Origin: Ianthella basta
Lineage: Eukaryota > Porifera > Demospongiae > Verongiida > Ianthellidae
NCBI GenBank assembly: GCA_964019415.1
Contig: OZ025876.1
Coordinates: forward strand, 1 to 64,000
DNA: 64,000 bases
Direction of reading: 5' to 3'
Within the stretch, counting starts at the first letter, position 1. Each line of letters begins with the position of its first letter. Positions 60,201 to 64,000 of the stretch are shown here, in pieces. A program made the translations under genes and the position numbers. Below the pieces are notes generated by a model, which saw nothing but the letters and a program-made list of their open reading frames with translations, made no database searches and was not told the origin of the DNA.

Positions 60201-63200
60201 GATCACACTTGAATATGCAGTGGAGGTGGATGCAGAGGGCGGGGCTAGCATGACCCGCCCCCTGGTAGGGTGGACGTTCACTGACGACATCTTCCTGGAT
60301 GATGTGTCTGTTCCGGCTGCCAGGGCCGATGGGCTGAGTGTGAGGGTGTGGTTCAGAGCCAGGGACTTCAAGGGGAATACCCTGTATGACTCTACCGTGG
60401 TCCATGTGGACTCCTCTGCTCCCGAGGCGCACAGCCTCTCCCTCCAGCATGTGGGCATGCCCCAGCTGGCACTCCTGGGCTCCCGCTACCTCACGGACCT
60501 CACTGCTGTGTTCCAGGCCCACGATGAACACAGTGGGATCTACCGCATCACATGGACTCTCGGCACTGCACCAGGTTCTGCAGACACTGGGCAAGGAGCA
60601 CTGCCAATCGCCACCACCAACCAGGTACCACACCACACACAGCACACAGTGCAACGCAACACAGCACCACATGACACCACACACACAGCACACAGTGCAA
60701 CGCTACACAGCACCACATGACACCACATGACACCACATGACACCACATGACACCACACACAGCACCACATGACACCACATGACACCACATGACACCACAC
60801 ACGGCACTACACAATGCACTGTTGCACTCTGTGTACAGCCATGTCTGTCACTACCTCTGTCCCCCTTTGCCCTCCCTTCAGTCCTCCTGCTCTCCCCCGG
60901 GGTGTGTCTGCGACAGCCTGGCACGCTGCTACACAACATCCTTCCGATTCAGCCCCGCCCCCTCTGATCTGACAGCCCTTGAGGCACGCCATGACGCAGA
61001 CTACTACCTCACCGTGGACGTCACCAACCATGCCAGGCTAACTACCACCCTTACACATCGCTTCACTGTGGATGTGACCCCGCCCCTTGAAGGTGTGGTC
61101 TTTGAGGGTCCAGTGGGTTCCACCAATGTTGACTATCAGCGGCAGTTGGAGGTCTCCATCTGGTGGATGGGCTTCTTTGACCGTGAGACGGACATCCTTT
61201 TCTACCACCTCTCAGTTGGCAGCGAGTGCAGGAACAACTCATACTTCACCTACCCTGTAGTGGCCCAGGTAGGTGGGGCAGCTGGTGGTGGGAGGGGCTG
61301 TAGTGGACCAGGTAGGCGGGCTGCTGGTGGTGGGAGGGGCTGTAGTGGACCAGGTAGGCGGGCTGCTGGTGATGGGAGGGGCTGTAGTGGCCCAGGTAGG
61401 CGGGACTACTGGTGGTGGGAGGGGCTGTAGTGGACCAGGTAGGCGGGCTGCTGGTGGTGGGAGGGGCTGTAGTGGACCAGGTAGGCGGGCTGCTGGTGGT
61501 GGGAGGGGCTGTAGTGGACCAGGTAAGTGGGACTACTGGTGGTGGGAGGGGCTGTAGTGAACCAGGTAGGCGGGGCTGCTGGTGGTGGGAGGGGCTGTAG
61601 TGAACCAGGTAGGCGGGGCTGCTGGTGGTGGGAGGGGCTGTAGTGAACCAGGTAGGCGGGGCTGCTGGTGGTGGGAGGGGCTACTGCTGGGGGTGGGTCG
61701 TAGTGCGGCTCCTCTCATCAACTGTTTGCTTGTGTGGTTGTCCAGGTAACAGAGACAGTGTCCAGTGAGGCAGTCTGGTTGGCCCCCAATCCAGGGACCT
61801 ACTTTGCCACAGTTGTTGCCTACAACAGTGCTCTGCGCCCTTCAGCAGCTGTGTGCTCAAATGGAATCACCATTGACTCCTCGCCTCCAGTATTTACCAG
61901 GGTTTCCCTCCCTGCCATGACACCTCATCCGTCGCAGCCAATCAGCTTTGTACCCTACCACACCTTCTTCAACCTCTCATGGGATGCAAGCGACAACACC
62001 GGGATAAGAGAGTATCAAGTTGCCATAGCAACCAGTGCAGACCTACTGGGCTCCACCCCTGACATCCTCCCCAGCTCCTCCACTGGCCGACTAGCCTTCC
62101 GCACTGTCTACAACGCCAGCCTTGTGTCAGGCAGCACTCTGTTTGTGATGCTTACTGCCACCGACCTTGCTGGGAACACTGCAACACACACATTGGGGCC
62201 TGTTGTCATGGATACCACTCCACCTGTGTTTGAAGGGAACTTCACCATCACCTCAACTGCTAACCATGTGATAGTCACATGGTCCGGGGTCAATATCACC
62301 GACGAGGAAGAAGGGAGTGAAGCACTGGAGGTTGAGTATGCAGTAGGTGAGTGGGTGGGACAGGGTGAGGGAGGGGCGGGGCCGGGCCGCTTGCCATATG
62401 CTGTGACCTGCTGTCCCTCCCATCCTGTGGCTCTCCCTGCAGGCAAGAGCCCTTACAGTTCAGAGATTGTTCCCTTCACCACAGCCAGTGCTAGCCCTCC
62501 TTGTGTCGAGGTTGACTGCGTTGCCGTGGAGACTACACACCTACTGAATGGCGAGAAGTATTACATCACTCTGTCTGTCATCAACACCCTGGGGCTGTCC
62601 TCCCACTCCACCCAGTCCTTCCAACATGTCACTGGCCCACCCAGCAACGGCACTGTCTTGGACGTTGTGGACTTTGGCAGTGGCACCTACAGGGATGTGG
62701 ACGTAATTATAGGGTCTGACCCCCTCTTTGCAGTGTGGGAGGGCCTTGACCACCCTTTCTTGCCAGTTAATTACAGTGTTGCCATAGGGATTACCTCTGG
62801 GGGTGCTGAGGTATTTCCCCTTACCCCTGTGGGTGGAGTCCAGTACTTTGAGTTCACCAACACCACCCTACTCCCCGGCTCAACCTACTACATCCTAGTG
62901 TTGGCAGAGTCAGCCACAGGCACGGCTGAGGCTGTGTCTGACGGTGTGTTCGTGTTGGCCAATGAGGTGGACGATGTCACAATGAGTGCTGCTGTGCAGG
63001 TGGAGGACCAGCTCTCAACCAGCGTGGTGAGAACCTCGTGGGACTTCCCCTCCCTTCCCCCTTCCCTCACCTCCCATCACCGGGTAGCCCTCTATACAGC
63101 TGGCAGTGACAACCCTCTAAACACTCCAAGGGACACTGGGGTAGACTCAGCAGCCATTTTGTCAGGTCTAGCCCTCAATCCCCAGACTGACTATAGGGTG

Positions 63201-64000
63201 GGGGTCATGGCCTGTCACCTCGATGGGTGCCTCCCTGTTATTTTCTCTGAGGTATTCTCTGTACACACCCCTCCAGAGCTTATGATGATTAAAGGGGTGT
63301 ACTCCCCCAAGGCTAGCCTCGCCGTCTCCTGGACAGCCTCCAGCACTTTTGGTATTGAGTCAGTTCAATGGACAGTCGGCCAAGACACCTACGGGGGACG
63401 GATCCTGTTGCCATGGCAATCAGTGCAAGACACAAGCCTGAATGGCTCCATCACAGTACCAGCCCACCCACTGGATGCAGTCATTGATCCACAAATATCC
63501 ACTTTCATCACAGTCAGGGTCACTGCTGGTGATGGCCTCAGGACACAACTAACGGTGCCGCTAAAATGGCAGATTGAAGGGGAGGTTCTCAGACAGGGGG
63601 ATTTCCCTGTAGACCCACCAGTAGTGAGAGACGTTCAGCCTGGGGCTTTCCCCACCCCCACTGCCAACAGCTCTAATGAGCTGGAGTTCTTTGATGCTGA
63701 TAACATCATAGACATTGATTACACTTCTCACTCAAACCAATTAGCAGCAACATGGCCAACAATGAGATTCACAAAGTATACTTGGTCTGTTGCCGAGCAA
63801 CCCAGCTTCCTGTCATGTGACCAGGCAATTGCTTGTGGTGAAACTTTCTTGAATGGCATAACAGCAAGTGGGCTGGACCTGGAGCATGGACACACCTACT
63901 TCATCTGCATCAGGGTTTTACCCCAGGATCTGATTGAAGTAGACACATTGCCACGGATACGGCAAGCCATGGAAGTGTGCAGTGATGGAGTGCTGGTACT
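57259..64000 (+). CDS. Secreted dermatopontin-sushi-EGF-repeat protein (3' incomplete)
   Basis: Starts at 57259 with a signal peptide (APLLIAVLLCLRLATG). Exon 1 (57259-57794) and the start of exon 2 (58048-58265) form a dermatopontin-like domain with repeated D-R-x-W motifs (RDRRWQLTC, SDRLWRPYCC, NDRRWRYRFC). A sushi/CCP domain follows (SCGDPGYPDNSQRTGT...SDTPPVC), then a Cys-rich/EGF-like segment (CECIEGFTGADC), then long exons (59303-60624, 60882-61269, 61746-62346, 62443 onward) with FN3-like beta-sandwich modules marked by DTTPPVF-type and LNPQTDYRVGVMA-type motifs. Many N-x-S/T sites. No transmembrane segment is seen before the window edge, and the frame is still open at 64000. Likely an extracellular matrix or cell-surface adhesion protein; exact function unknown. 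Confidence 0.8.
57795..58020 (+). repeat. 32-bp repeat starting at a splice donor
   Basis: Seven copies of TGAGACCACACCCACTAGCA plus GCACCACCCCTA. The first unit starts at the exon 1 donor itself (ATCAA then GTGAGACCACACCC), and one later copy also reads GTGAGACC. Confidence 0.9.
60632..60815 (+). repeat. CACCACATGACAC repeats in an intron
   Basis: Short ACACCACATGAC (11-base) units mixed with CACACAGCACACAGTGCAAC repeats between exons ending TTNQ and starting SSCSPPG. No coding role. Confidence 0.8.
61255..61700 (+). repeat. 42-bp array copying an exon end and its splice donor
   Basis: The exon ends CCTGTAGTGGCCCAG and the donor is GTAGGTGGGG. The next ten units repeat CTGTAGTGGACCAG then GTAGGCGGG, with the spacer CTGCTGGTGGTGGGAGGGG, so about ten extra copies of the exon 3' end plus donor follow the real one. 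Confidence 0.95.

Overview
This is nuclear DNA from an animal. It carries spliced genes with GT-AG introns and unmistakable metazoan proteins: a vinculin tail, an IQSEC-type Arf GEF, MON2, RhoA-like GTPases, a RagC/D GTPase, a KMT2E/SETD5-like protein, ARIH2, NAA10 and a secreted dermatopontin/sushi/EGF protein. Introns are short, intergenic gaps are often only 50-200 bases, telomere-like TTAGGG motifs are present, and there is a large dermatopontin-sushi-EGF ectoprotein. A compact invertebrate genome fits, most plausibly a sponge, but the phylum is an inference and not proven by the sequence.

Layout. Bases 1-7400 look subtelomeric: degenerate tandem repeats, telomere-like CCCTAA units, an AT-rich gene-free block, a 21-bp minisatellite of about 4 kb interrupted by a decayed non-LTR retrotransposon, the last exon of a vinculin gene on the minus strand, and a second 21-bp array that is the same repeat family in opposite orientation. 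From 7.4 kb on the window is gene-dense: PRPF18 (+), IQSEC (+), MON2 (-), TMEM161 (-), PIERCE2 (+), PSMA5 (-), RhoA-like (-), a second Rho (+), PMPCB (-), a 2.3-kb stretch without a recognised gene, three tandem paralogous type II membrane proteins (-), a probable ciliary SPAG8-like gene (-), NAA10 (+), an FHA-like plus katanin-con80 protein (-), RRAGC/D (-), a KMT2E/SETD5-like gene (+), ARIH2 (+), and a large secreted adhesion-type protein (+) that runs off the right edge.

The genes are mostly unrelated housekeeping and signalling genes (splicing, Golgi-endosome traffic, proteasome, mitochondrial import, mTORC1 signalling, N-terminal acetylation, ubiquitination). Several are head-to-head pairs sharing promoters of about 80-160 bp. 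Two of these pair a housekeeping-type gene with a probable ciliary gene and carry an RFX X-box-like site.

The most interesting signals are: (1) three tandem, phase-0, four-exon genes for single-pass proteins with cytoplasmic NPxY/YxxE motifs and a conserved cysteine-rich ectodomain, a family I do not recognise; (2) minisatellites that begin exactly at 5' splice sites and repeat the splice donor many times; (3) three small inverted-repeat transposons (MITEs), one carrying telomere-like repeats; (4) inverted related arrays flanking an orphan vinculin exon; (5) a protein joining an FHA-like domain to a katanin p80 con80 domain.
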